Assembly: GCF_009789675.1 (NCBI RefSeq)
Contig: NZ_CP046913.1
Span: forward strand, 1,054,001-1,118,000
DNA from: Paraburkholderia acidisoli
GTDB lineage: Bacteria; Pseudomonadota; Gammaproteobacteria; Burkholderiales; Burkholderiaceae
Direction: 5' to 3'
DNA: 64,000 nucleotides
In this document: in pieces, positions 12,388-20,374 of the stretch
Numbering within the stretch: the stretch's first letter is position 1
Layout of the letters: each line of letters starts with the position of its first letter
The notes under the pieces: model-generated
The model's input: the letters and a program-made list of their open reading frames with translations, nothing else
Database searches by the model: none
Told to the model about the DNA's origin: nothing
Made by a program: the position numbers and the translations under genes

Positions 12388-13743
12388 TCAGCGCGGCTGC
12401 GTCGAGAGAGGGCCGTCGATCGCGCCGCTAATGCGCGGCAGCATCGGCGTAAGCGTCGCTCCACGCGCAGCCATGAACACGAGCAGCGCAATCCACAGAC
12501 CGTGGTTGCCGAGCGGCCCGACGAGCGCCCACGAAGCCAGCAGGAACACGGCAAGCGAGATAGCCATCGCCCGCATCAACTCGCGTGTGCGGGTCGCGCC
12601 AATGAACACGCCGTCGAGCAGGAAGCCCCACACCGAGACGAGCGGCGAGAGCGCCGCCCACGGCAGGAAGCGCGCCGCCGCCGCCCGGACCACGTCCTGG
12701 TCGGTCAGCCGGTCGATGATCCATGAGCCGCAGAGCCAGTAGACGGCCGAAAAGCCGAGCGCGCCCATCGCTGCCCAGAACAGGTTGATCCGGACCGCTT
12801 GCCGGAAGGCATGGCGATCGCGCGCGCCGATGGCCGCGCCGACAAGGGCCTCCGCCGCATGCGCGAAGCCGTCGAGGCCGTACGCCATGAATGTCTGAAA
12901 ATTCAGCAGCAGCGCGTTCGCGGCGAGAATGGCATCGCCTTGCTTCGCGCCGAGATGCGCGAACCAGCCGAACGATCCGAGCAGGCACATCGTCCGCAGA
13001 AAAATATCGCGATTGAGGACCACGAGCCGCTTGAGCGCCGCGGGCTCCAGCACGGTGCGCAGCTTGAGCGGCTCGAGCCCACGCGGGCGCGTATGCCATA
13101 ACACGGCGGCGCCGAACACGAAGCCGAGCGCATCGGCGGTGGCGGTCGCGGCGCCGATGCCGCCGATGCCCCAGCCGAATCCATAGACGTATGCGAACAC
13201 CGCGACGATGTTCGTCACGTTGATGAAGATCTGCGAGGCGAGTGCGATGCGCACGCGTTGCGTGCCCAGCAGGTAGCCGAGCACGACGTAGTTGGCCAGC
13301 GCGAAGGGCGCGGAGCCGATCCGCGCGCGGCAATAGGCGACGGCGTTGCGTTGAACCTCGGCGCTGCCGCCGATGGCATCGAGCGCGTAATGGATCAGCG
13401 GCGACTGAATCAGCAGGATCGCCGCGCCGATCGCAAACGCCAGCAGCAACGCGCGCACGACGTTCGCCCGCAGCGCGGCATGATCGTGCGCGCCGTACGC
13501 CTGCGCGACAAGGCCGGTCGTGCCCATGCGCAGAAAGCCGAAGCCCCAGAACACGAAATTGAAGAACAGGCCGCCCAGTGCGACGCCGCCCAGATCGGCG
13601 GCGCTGCCGAGGTGGCCGGCAACGGCCGTGTCGACTGCGCCCAGGATCGGCTGCGTGAGATTGGCGAGGACGATGGGAAAGGCGAGCGTCAGGACGCGCC
13701 GATGCCAGCCGTGCTCCTTGGGCAGCGCCTGGGCGCCGCTCAA
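12388..13743 (-). CDS. MATE family multidrug efflux transporter (DinF-like)
   Basis: About 451 residues with 12 membrane segments in two homologous halves. The start of each half carries the family pattern (LAFPIVLANLTQPILGAVDTAVAGHLGS; GLVAQAYGAHDH). MATE proteins export cationic drugs in exchange for Na+ or H+. The proposed start is TTG at 13743, which overlaps the DUF2288 stop (TTGA) and has AGGA 9 bases upstream; an ATG at 13788 would add 15 residues and overlap the previous gene by 49 bp. Either way translation appears coupled to DUF2288. Confidence 0.88.
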   Translation of the reverse strand: MSGAQALPKEHGWHRRVLTLAFPIVLANLTQPILGAVDTAVAGHLGSAADLGGVALGGLFFNFVFWGFGFLRMGTTGLVAQAYGAHDHAALRANVVRALLLAFAIGAAILLIQSPLIHYALDAIGGSAEVQRNAVAYCRARIGSAPFALANYVVLGYLLGTQRVRIALASQIFINVTNIVAVFAYVYGFGWGIGGIGAATATADALGFVFGAAVLWHTRPRGLEPLKLRTVLEPAALKRLVVLNRDIFLRTMCLLGSFGWFAHLGAKQGDAILAANALLLNFQTFMAYGLDGFAHAAEALVGAAIGARDRHAFRQAVRINLFWAAMGALGFSAVYWLCGSWIIDRLTDQDVVRAAAARFLPWAALSPLVSVWGFLLDGVFIGATRTRELMRAMAISLAVFLLASWALVGPLGNHGLWIALLVFMAARGATLTPMLPRISGAIDGPLSTQPR

Positions 13744-14048
13744 CTGCGTTCCTGCACGCAAACCCAGGGTGATACCACGACCGCCCATAGCTCCGGCTTG
13801 CGCGCCGCGTAGTCGGCGGCCGTTTCGGCCTGCATGCGCTCGACGATGCCCGCCGAAAGCCACTGTGTGACGGCGGCGCTATCGTCGCTGGCGATGGCTT
13901 CAGCCACGCTCACGAGATCGAGGTCGCGCGCGACGTTCAGCAACTTGCCTTGCGCGAAGAAGCGTTCGAGGTCCTGCCAGTCGATCTTGGCGGTTTCGCC
14001 GAGCAACCTGGCGTACAGCGAGCTGGGGGTGGCGTCGTGGGTGGTCAT
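13740..14048 (-). CDS. DUF2288 family protein
   Basis: 102 residues: LYARLLGETAKIDWQDLERF at the N terminus and WLSAGIV ... LWAVVVSPWVCVQE at the C terminus are the DUF2288 signature. Small, soluble and of unknown function. Its stop overlaps the likely TTG start of the MATE transporter, so it is the first gene of a two-gene unit. Whether it modulates the exporter is unknown. Confidence 0.85.
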   Translation of the reverse strand: MTTHDATPSSLYARLLGETAKIDWQDLERFFAQGKLLNVARDLDLVSVAEAIASDDSAAVTQWLSAGIVERMQAETAADYAARKPELWAVVVSPWVCVQERS

Positions 14049-14546
14049 GATAGTGGGGAAATCGTTGCGGCCAACACTATAAACGATAGGCGGGCGGAGG
14101 GAGTCGCATTCAGCTCACGCCGGTTTATGTCAGCGCTATCTTCGGTATTAGTTTGAAAAGGACAAAATACAGATCATCGCGTCGCCATAATGATTAAACA
14201 TATGATCTAAGCAAGTTGCGAATTAGCGTTTCAAAACTGAACACTGGCAATTAAGTGACGCGTTGCGTGCGTTTGCCCACTAAAGCGGTTGAGCATAGAA
14301 AAATGTACTCCGCGGCGCCAGAAATTCAGCGTGAGTCACGTGCGAAGACAAAATGATATTAAAGTGGATCCAGGCGAAAGCCCCGTCCCGTCTGCCTTTG
14401 CGCGCATTCCTTCGGGGCGGGACGCGGGCTCGAAAGCGATCCGTGCACGTCTTGGTGAACTTTATTCGGCGGCGCGAATCGTCGTCGAAAAGTGATGCGA
14501 CACATAATCCGTGCGGCGAAGCACATTTTCGGTCTAATTAAGTGAT
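14049..14546. other. Intergenic region, partly AT-rich
   Basis: About 500 bases. The part 14110-14360 is clearly richer in A/T than its surroundings, with many in-frame stops on both strands and no credible gene. It probably holds the DUF2288 promoter on the minus strand. Otherwise I see nothing specific until the putative small RNA promoter at 14547. Confidence 0.5.
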
Positions 14547-14575
14547 TGCGCCGCAGGGAGCCCGTTGATAGATTG
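14547..14575 (+). promoter_or_regulatory. Promoter of putative small RNA
   Basis: TTGCGC (14547-14552), 17-bp spacer and TAGATT (14570-14575). Transcription would start near 14582, at the base of a stem-loop. Confidence 0.45.
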
Positions 14576-14581
14576 CGACTC

Positions 14582-14656
14582 GGCGCATGGTAAACCGGTC
14601 CTTTGCCGAAATGCGCCAAACCCCCGTTAGCCCGGCGCCATGCCGGGCTTTTTTTT
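14582..14656 (+). ncRNA. Putative small RNA with two stem-loops
   Basis: No protein gene on the plus strand explains the perfect terminator AGCCCGGC (4-5 base loop) GCCGGGCT followed by eight T (14629-14656). Directly upstream, GGCGCAT (14582-14588) pairs with ATGCGCC (14611-14617), and an unpaired AAACCCCCGTT lies between the two hairpins. With the promoter at 14547 this gives a compact transcript of about 75 bases with a terminal U-tract, the usual form of an Hfq-type regulatory RNA. The target is unknown. It may also act as a weak terminator for the convergent gene at 14698. Confidence 0.5.
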
Positions 14657-14697
14657 GCCTGTCGTTTTTATGCCGACGTCTTGCGTGCGCCGATACT

Positions 14698-15417
14698 TCA
14701 GCGCGCCGGCAGTTGACGCGCCGGATCGATCGAGCGGCCCTGGTAGCGCAGTTCGAAATGCAGCATCACGCGGTCGTTGTCCGAATTGCCCATATCGGCG
14801 ATCTTCTGCCCTTGCTCGACCGTCTGACCTTCCTTCACGAATAGCGTCTGGTTGTGCGCGTACGCCGTGAGATATCCGCCGCTGTGCTTGATGATCAGCA
14901 GGTTGCCATAGCCGCGCAGGCCGTTGCCCGCGTAGACGACGGTGCCAGGCGCGGCCGCCACGATGGGCGTGCCGGCGGCATTGGCGATGTCGATACCCTT
15001 GGAGTTGCGACCGTCGAAGGTGCGTACGACCTGGCCGCTGGTCGGCCAGACCAGCGAGATCGCCGGCGCGTTGGTTGGCGTCGACACCGCCGCGCTGTCG
15101 CTGGCATCGGGGATGAGGCGGGGCGTCGTCACGCCGGTGCGCGGCGCGACGCTCGTGCGCGCCGTAGCGGTGCCCGGAGGCGGCTCGACGCGCAGTACCT
15201 GACCGACTTCGATCGCGTCAGGATTCGACAGATTGTTCCAGCGCACGATGCTCTGCACGGACTGGCGATTGCTGCGCGCGATCTTGTAGACCGTGTCGCC
15301 GCGCTCCACGCGGTAGAAACCGGGGCCGACCGGCGCCGAACCGCACGCGGCCAGCAAAGCGATCAAAAGCGCGGCGCCTGCCGCTCGTGTCATCCGTCTG
15401 ATTCCTGGTGCCAACAT
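14698..15417 (-). CDS. NlpD-like lipoprotein: LysM plus degenerate LytM (M23) domain
   Basis: About 239 residues. The signal peptide ends in the lipobox LLAAC, so this is an outer-membrane lipoprotein. A LysM peptidoglycan-binding domain follows (YRVERGDTVYKIARSNRQSV to VGQVLRV), then a Thr/Pro linker and a C-terminal LytM domain. The LytM zinc ligands are changed: NSKGIDIA in place of HxGxDIA and MLHFELRY in place of the HxH motif. This is the pattern of NlpD/EnvC, which activate cell-division amidases without cutting peptidoglycan. ATG at 15417 is chosen; TTG 15429 and ATG 15393 are alternatives. It is not next to pcm or rpoS, so it may be a second NlpD paralogue. Confidence 0.85.
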   Translation of the reverse strand: MLAPGIRRMTRAAGAALLIALLAACGSAPVGPGFYRVERGDTVYKIARSNRQSVQSIVRWNNLSNPDAIEVGQVLRVEPPPGTATARTSVAPRTGVTTPRLIPDASDSAAVSTPTNAPAISLVWPTSGQVVRTFDGRNSKGIDIANAAGTPIVAAAPGTVVYAGNGLRGYGNLLIIKHSGGYLTAYAHNQTLFVKEGQTVEQGQKIADMGNSDNDRVMLHFELRYQGRSIDPARQLPAR

Positions 15418-15649
15418 TGAACCTCGCAAGACGCCGCCTGGCGACGAACCGCTCGGGTCCGCCGCCTCGGCAAAACGATCGATTCTAGCGGGTTTGCCCG
15501 CATAGCTGGTTTATCGCCTGACAAATGCCCAACGGGCAGGCACAGGCAAACCGTTTCGCGCGCCGCGGGCACCGCGCGGTGCGCACGAAACGAGCCGTGG
15601 TTGCTATGGGGTCACTCGGTCGCTTCGTGATCGTCTGGTGGTCGCCTGG

Positions 15650-15682
15650 TGGTCGTTACGTGGCCGTTACGTGGCCGTTACG
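15650..15682. repeat. 11-bp tandem repeat (3 units) after the epimerase gene
   Basis: TGGTCGTTACG, TGGCCGTTACG and TGGCCGTTACG in direct succession, with more diverged units to the left. On the minus strand the unit contains GCGTAACGGCC, close to GCGTGACGGCG at the stop codon of the epimerase, which ends 17 bp away. Confidence 0.8.
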
Positions 15683-15699
15683 CGGTCTTCATGCCGCCG

Positions 15700-16623
15700 T
15701 CACGCAGCCAGCGTCTTGACGCCGATACGCAGCGTCGCCGTTTCCGTGTTACCGGGGGCCAGCCAGCGCAGGCCGAGCCCGTTGTGGATCGCGTCGGGCA
15801 GGCCGAGCCACGGTTCGACGCAGTAGAAGTCGGAGTCGGGCGCTTCGGTCCATGTGGTGACGGCGTACCAGGGCAGTGAATCGGCGCAATTCAAATCGAT
15901 CGTGATCTCGCGGCCGAGGCCCGGGGCGTGCAGGCGCACCGGCGCGGGCGAGGTCGACCGCAGCACGTGGAAGCGGTCGATGATGCTGGCGTCGTCGAGA
16001 CGATATTCGGGCGCGCCGGGCTCGGGCGTGCTGATCGAGCCGTCGGGCAACTGGTAGCGGCGCTCCGAGGGCGGCAGTTCGAGCGTGGTTTGCGCGCGCT
16101 GCGCGTGCGGCAGGGCGAAGTAGAAGTGATGGCCCGCGTACCACGGCATCGGCTCGGTGCCCGTGTTGGTTGCGCTGAGCGTGACTTCGAGCGTGTGTTC
16201 GTCGATGAGGCGGTAGGCGGCTTCGAAGCGGAACGCAAACGGATAACCGACGCGCGTGGCCTCGGTATCGACCAGCGTCATGCGCAGGCCGTGGCCGTCG
16301 GCGTCGGGTTGCGCCGCGAAGGGCAAATCGCGCGCGAAGCCATGCATCGGCAGATCGCGCACCACGCCGTTGGCGTCGCGCCAGCGGCCGATCTTGCCAT
16401 CGACGAAATGGCGGCCGAGAAACGGAAAGAGCAGCGGATTGCCGCCGCGCACGCGGGCGGGCTGCGCCCAGTTCGCGTTCTCGGGCCACACGATCACGGG
16501 CTGGCCGTCGAGTTGCCAGGAGAGCAGGCGGCCGCCCGCCCACGGCGCGATGCGCAGCGTGGAAGCGCCGTGAGTGAGCGTGAGAATGTCCTGCTGCGGT
16601 TGAGCGTTCATGGGTGAGGTCAT
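15700..16623 (-). CDS. Aldose 1-epimerase family protein
   Basis: 307 residues from ATG 16623 (ATG 16611 also possible; neither has a clear ribosome-binding site). An in-frame extension to 16824 is discarded as non-family sequence. The galactose-mutarotase fold is recognised from WAGGRLLSW, GGNPLLFPFLGRH, the catalytic His in WYAGHHFYFAL and the Glu region FYCVEPWLGLPDAI. The enzyme interconverts alpha and beta anomers of a hexose or hexose phosphate in the cytosol. Substrate not predictable. No sugar genes lie next to it. Confidence 0.85.
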   Translation of the reverse strand: MTSPMNAQPQQDILTLTHGASTLRIAPWAGGRLLSWQLDGQPVIVWPENANWAQPARVRGGNPLLFPFLGRHFVDGKIGRWRDANGVVRDLPMHGFARDLPFAAQPDADGHGLRMTLVDTEATRVGYPFAFRFEAAYRLIDEHTLEVTLSATNTGTEPMPWYAGHHFYFALPHAQRAQTTLELPPSERRYQLPDGSISTPEPGAPEYRLDDASIIDRFHVLRSTSPAPVRLHAPGLGREITIDLNCADSLPWYAVTTWTEAPDSDFYCVEPWLGLPDAIHNGLGLRWLAPGNTETATLRIGVKTLAA

Positions 16624-16728
16624 GTGCGCGTTGCGTGTCGATGGAAGGACGGCCGGGAGCGGCGGCCGGGCTTGCGGATTGTGCGCTGCTTTCCGATGCG
16701 TGAAAACCCTTCGTCGGGAAACCGTGGG

Positions 16729-16757
16729 TTGGCTTGTCGGGGAACGGTCAGGATAAT
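16729..16757 (+). promoter_or_regulatory. Promoter of the 28-residue membrane peptide
   Basis: TTGGCT (16729-16734), 17-bp spacer and GATAAT (16752-16757), about 48 bp before the start codon at 16806. Confidence 0.5.
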
Positions 16758-16805
16758 TCTTCTGACCGTGTGCAGTCGCACAGAGAATTTTGTAGGAGAA
16801 CGCCG

Positions 16806-16892
16806 ATGGACCTCGCAATGGCAATGAGCATGGGCCTCTTTAGTTTGTTTGTCGGCAGCAGCGCGTATTTTTTCTACAAGATGGCGCGTTGA
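16806..16892 (+). CDS. Very small hydrophobic membrane peptide (28 aa)
   Basis: ATG at 16806 with AGGAGA 8 bases upstream and its own promoter. The product starts MDLAMAMSMGLFSLFVGSS and ends YFFYKMAR. It is a single membrane helix with a short basic end, typical for small regulatory or assembly peptides such as CydX or KdpF, though it matches none I can name. Too short for standard gene calling; support comes from the promoter, ribosome-binding site and hydrophobic pattern. Confidence 0.55.
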   Translation: MDLAMAMSMGLFSLFVGSSAYFFYKMAR

Positions 16893-17143
16893 GCATTTCA
16901 AGGCGGTGCGCCTCGCGCACCGTATCTGGTTTTTCCCTCTCCCCGCTTAGGCGCGCGCCAACCTTGCGCGCGCATCCTCGAATGTACGCTCGCCAACAAT
17001 TTTGTTGCGACGCGGTAACTTTTTCGACAAATCACCCTTCACGCTTGGCGGTGTAAATCGGCCCCGGCATAATCGGTGCGCTTTGCCGCACCGGCTCCGC
17101 GACGGTCCGGCGTTCGATTACATAACCATTACGAGGATCGCGC

Positions 17144-17974
17144 GTGAGTCTCTGGTTTCTACTTTTCTTGAGCGTGCTGCAAGGCGTCACCGAACTCTTT
17201 CCGGTGAGTAGCCTCGGTCATACCTTGCTCGTTCCGGCGCTCGTCGGCATGCATATCGACAAGCACGCGCCGCAATTGCTGCCGTTCCTCGTGGCACTGC
17301 ATCTGGGCACCGCCGTCGCGCTGCTCTGGTATTTCCGCGAGCGTTGGGTCGCGCTGATCCGCGGCTTCTTCGCATCGCTCGGCGGCCGCCGTAACGACGA
17401 CGGCCACATGATGTGGGCGCTCATCATCGGCACGATTCCGGCGGGTCTCGTCGGGCTGGCCCTCGAAAAGCGCATCGAAGTGCTGTTTCACGATCTGCGT
17501 ATCGTCGCGGCCGCGTTGATGGTCAACGGCGTGCTGCTGTGGTTCGGCGATCGCCTGCAGCGCTCGCGCATGCACCTCGCGCCGGAAAAGCTCACGTTTC
17601 GCCAGGCTTTCTTTGTCGGTCTCGCCCAGGTTGGCGCGCTGATTCCAGGCTTTTCGCGTAGCGGTCTGACGATGATCGCCGGCAACGCAGCGGGCCTCAC
17701 GACGGAAAAGGCCGCGGAGTTTTCGTTCCTGCTCGGCACGCCGATCATTTTCGCCGCGGGCGTGCTCGAACTGCCGAAGCTGTTCCACGCGCGCGACCAG
17801 CTGACGACGGCGCTCGTCGGCGGCGTGCTCACGGGCATTGCCGCGTGGCTGAGCGTGAAGTTCCTGATGCGCTATTTCGAAGGGCGTGGCCGCCTTGCGT
17901 CGTTCGGCGTGTATTGCGTGATCGCGGGTGCGATTTTCCTCGGCTGGTTCATCATGCATCCGCAGCCGGTGTGA
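17144..17974 (+). CDS. uppP: Undecaprenyl-diphosphate phosphatase UppP (BacA family)
   Basis: 276 residues, GTG start with ACGAGGA upstream. Multiple membrane helices. The two re-entrant active-site motifs are present: [14 protein letters not shown] (canonical QG-TEFLPISSTGH) and GFSRSGLTM (canonical PGTSRSG-T). The first differs in several places (LFPVSSL), which marks a divergent subgroup. The enzyme dephosphorylates C55-PP to recycle the lipid carrier for cell-wall synthesis and confers bacitracin tolerance. A second, more canonical copy is likely elsewhere in the genome (inference). Confidence 0.88.
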   Translation: MSLWFLLFLSVLQGVTELFPVSSLGHTLLVPALVGMHIDKHAPQLLPFLVALHLGTAVALLWYFRERWVALIRGFFASLGGRRNDDGHMMWALIIGTIPAGLVGLALEKRIEVLFHDLRIVAAALMVNGVLLWFGDRLQRSRMHLAPEKLTFRQAFFVGLAQVGALIPGFSRSGLTMIAGNAAGLTTEKAAEFSFLLGTPIIFAAGVLELPKLFHARDQLTTALVGGVLTGIAAWLSVKFLMRYFEGRGRLASFGVYCVIAGAIFLGWFIMHPQPV

Positions 17975-18113
17975 GGATGGCTCGGCCGGACTGCCCGCGC
18001 GCATCGGCGACGGGCAGGGCGCGACCGCGTGGGACGATCGCGGTATAATCCAGCCCCGTCTTCGCGGCCTCCTGACGTTTCACCACGGTTTGGGAAGGTT
18101 GGCGGGGACCGAA

Positions 18114-18190
18114 GCGACAGTAGCTCAGCTGGATAGAGCATCGGCCTTCTAAGCCGAGGGTCGGGGGTTCGAGCCCCTCCTGTCGCGCCA
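18114..18190 (+). tRNA. tRNA-Arg (TCT)
   Basis: 77 bases, acceptor stem GCGACAG/CTGTCGC, anticodon TCT at 18148-18150 in loop CTTCTAA, GTTCGAGCC T-arm and encoded CCA. A perfect TATAAT at 18044-18049 is the likely -10 box. The 3' 50 bases are duplicated at 33520-33569: an integrative element sits directly after the gene, which stays functional. Confidence 0.97.
18141..18190 (+). other. attL: 50-bp repeat in tRNA-Arg 3' end
   Basis: Bases 18141-18190 (anticodon stem to CCA) are identical to 33520-33569. The sequences diverge immediately on both sides, which defines the element borders. Confidence 0.93.
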
Positions 18191-18199
18191 ATAAAATCA

Positions 18200-18237
18200 A
18201 AGGGTTACGCGATATTTTGCGTAGCCCTTAGTTTTTT
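18200..18237 (+). terminator. Element-borne replacement terminator for tRNA-Arg
   Basis: AAGGGTTACGC (18200-18210) and GCGTAGCCCTT (18219-18229) form an 11-bp stem with one G-T pair, followed by six T. It lies 10 bp after the tRNA, inside the element, and restores termination after the original terminator was moved to 33581. Confidence 0.75.
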
Positions 18238-18245
18238 CGTACGTC

Positions 18246-18264
18246 GTGTAGGTGTTGTGTAGGT
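18246..18264 (+). promoter_or_regulatory. Candidate integrase arm-type sites, left end
   Basis: Two direct copies of GTGTAGGT at 18246-18253 and 18257-18264, 11 bp apart (one helical turn). The same motif recurs at the right end near the integrase start. Confidence 0.55.
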
Positions 18265-18299
18265 ATTTTCGTGCAGCAGTGCATCGGTGCGAGCACAAA

Positions 18300-18716
18300 T
18301 TAATATTCATCTGCCGCGATCACATACATACGATCGGGACGGCACCGACTCCAGATGAGATCGTTTGGAGCATCGCCAACATGGTGCATACCATCTAGCG
18401 CGAGCGTTTCATCAAGAAACTCCTTGAGTTTGAGTCCTGAGGCCGATACTCGCACCACATTGTGATCCGGATACACAATCTGCAACCCTTCGACCTTCGC
18501 CCAGCTCCGTATGTGGCTAATCCAGCGGCGTCCTGTAAGCGTCGGGAGAAGTCCATGACGCGGCATGTGTTTGATCATTGCTGCGAATTCGTCATCATCG
18601 CCTGCTTCAAGCCATGCTTCGCTGAACGTCATTGCAGCTCCGTGGGCAAATTCTATAAATCTTAATATACCTGGTAATTGGAATTTGCTAAGCGTCGCGT
18701 TGAAGGTCACCTGCAT
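18300..18716 (-). CDS. Hypothetical protein of the element (138 aa)
   Basis: Open from ATG 18716 (MQVTFNATLSKFQLPGIL) to the stop at 18300; the frame continues upstream to an ATG at 19109 (269 residues in all), but the added part is basic, low in structure and has no ribosome-binding site. The shorter form has a compact mixed alpha/beta pattern with FLDETLALDGMHHVGDAP near the end. No family is recognised. It is next to attL, a typical place for accessory genes. Confidence 0.45.
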   Translation of the reverse strand: MQVTFNATLSKFQLPGILRFIEFAHGAAMTFSEAWLEAGDDDEFAAMIKHMPRHGLLPTLTGRRWISHIRSWAKVEGLQIVYPDHNVVRVSASGLKLKEFLDETLALDGMHHVGDAPNDLIWSRCRPDRMYVIAADEY

Positions 18717-19285
18717 AGGAGAGACCACGCCAGTGCGGTGGTGATGGCAGATGCGTCGCTCGCGCACCTCATGCTGGTTCTGAGGAAGCAGAGAAGCCTT
18801 GTGACGCTCTTGGCGGCGTGGTCGCGCTCGGGCACCCATAGCGGCCGTGATCTGCGATCCCATTCTCGCGATTTTGACTCGGAACTTTTCCTGCAGCGTT
18901 CGTATGAAAATCACGCCGATAAGGCTCGTGGCGGGCGTTGTCAGTACGGTGTTACTCTGTTCACACAGGGATTCATCGATTTGTCGACGTGGCACCATAT
19001 GCTGCTTGCGTTCGATGTAATCAACGCTTTTATCCGTCTGCCTGTCCACTCCAGTATCTTTTCGCGATGGCGCAAGCGTTACCGTATCCGATGCCGTCGA
19101 GGCAAGCATTAGAGGAGCGCTCGGTGTCTAATTTTGCGAGAAGAGTGCCGATTGAATCGAAGTCTTGAGTGCGGCTTGGCGCTGCGAGTCTTTTGCTCGG
19201 TAGCGCTCGGCGATCAGGAAAAGGAAAAGCCCGCATTTCGCGGGCTGACAAACATGATCGCAACGCAAATTCGATTTCTATGCGT
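18717..19285. other. Element segment without a firm gene
   Basis: About 570 bases between the attL-proximal gene and the helicase. Minus-strand frames are open over 18717-19109 (possible N-terminal extension of the previous gene) and plus-strand frames overlap them. Neither has a ribosome-binding site. An imperfect repeat CCCGCATTTCGCGGG near 19230 (arms CCCGC/GCGGG) may be a terminator of the helicase operon on the minus strand. Confidence 0.4.
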
Positions 19286-20374
19286 CTATTGCGGAAGGCT
19301 CCAGTAGAAAACGTTACCGTGTCCTCGCCTGCTCTTCACGCGCAGCGCGTCGGCGGCACGACGCAACGTACGAGCGGAGATTCCTTGTGCCTTTGCTTCA
19401 AGCGCAACCGTAGTAGCCTGGACGGGAGAGCTCAAGATTTCGCGCAGGAACTCCATCGCAGTTTCTTTCGCATTCAACTCGTCTTTGTCGCCTTCTGCAG
19501 GCTCGCTCAAGAGCTCAGTTGCTGCTCCTTCGACTTTTTCACCCCAAACGACAACGGAGGCGAGCAGACCGGCCTGCGGTTCAATTTGTTCCAGGTGATA
19601 TTCAAATCCACCGTCGTCAGGGCCAATGTTGGATTTCGAGCGGGCAAAAATCCGGCGATCACTGCCATCGGCGCTCTTCACCTTGGCAGCAACAAGCACT
19701 ACGCGAGCGACGGCGGCGAATGCAATTGAGCCGATGACCCGCTGCGTCGGATCAACACCTTGACCTCCTTTCGAGAAATGCGTGATACCAATGAGCGCGG
19801 CATTCATATCCGCAGCGAGGTTAACAAGTGGTTGAAGGGCGCGGCGCGTCTCGGTGTTTTTGTGCGAGTCGCCAGTAACTGCCGACGAGATCGGATCGAC
19901 GATGATGAGGCGGACGTCGCCCAGTTGCTCGCATTCCTTCGACAATGCGGCGGTGTCGCGCGCCGGATCGAACGATTGAAATTCGCCGTTGATATTCTTC
20001 CCGGAAACGAAGTAGACCTTGTCTCGCTTTGCGCCCGCAGCCATCAAGCGCGGCAAAAGCGTATCGCCCGGATCATCCTCGCCGCTCCAGATCACGACGG
20101 AGCCTGCGGTACAGTTAGAGCCGTCGGGCCAACGTCCGCCGCGCGTGACAATCGCTGCGAGGCTCATCGCAAGGGTCGTCTTTCCCTGACCCGGTGCGCC
20201 TGCCAGAAGATGCAGCTTTCCGAGTGCAAGCCATTCATTCCAGAGCCAATCAACAGGCTGCGGTTCGAGGTTGGCAGCATTTACAAGAACAATGCCGTCG
20301 CGAACTTCCTCGGCCTTCACGTAGCGTTCCGCGTTTTCGACGACGGTGCGCATGAGTTCCGTTTCCTCGTTCAC
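19286..20374 (-). CDS. RepA-like AAA ATPase / replicative helicase
   Basis: 362 residues from a GTG start whose GTGA overlaps the primase stop. Walker A is GAPGQGKT (59-66), Walker B LIIVD (156-160), and THFSKGGQG and RSKSNIG blocks follow, as in the AAA_25/RSF1010 RepA hexameric helicases. The last 60 residues (TTVALEAKAQGISARTLRR...) look like a winged-helix DNA-binding region. It should unwind the element's origin together with the adjacent primase. Similar helicase/primase pairs are the core of satellite phages and mobilizable plasmids. Confidence 0.85.
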   Translation of the reverse strand: MNEETELMRTVVENAERYVKAEEVRDGIVLVNAANLEPQPVDWLWNEWLALGKLHLLAGAPGQGKTTLAMSLAAIVTRGGRWPDGSNCTAGSVVIWSGEDDPGDTLLPRLMAAGAKRDKVYFVSGKNINGEFQSFDPARDTAALSKECEQLGDVRLIIVDPISSAVTGDSHKNTETRRALQPLVNLAADMNAALIGITHFSKGGQGVDPTQRVIGSIAFAAVARVVLVAAKVKSADGSDRRIFARSKSNIGPDDGGFEYHLEQIEPQAGLLASVVVWGEKVEGAATELLSEPAEGDKDELNAKETAMEFLREILSSPVQATTVALEAKAQGISARTLRRAADALRVKSRRGHGNVFYWSLPQ

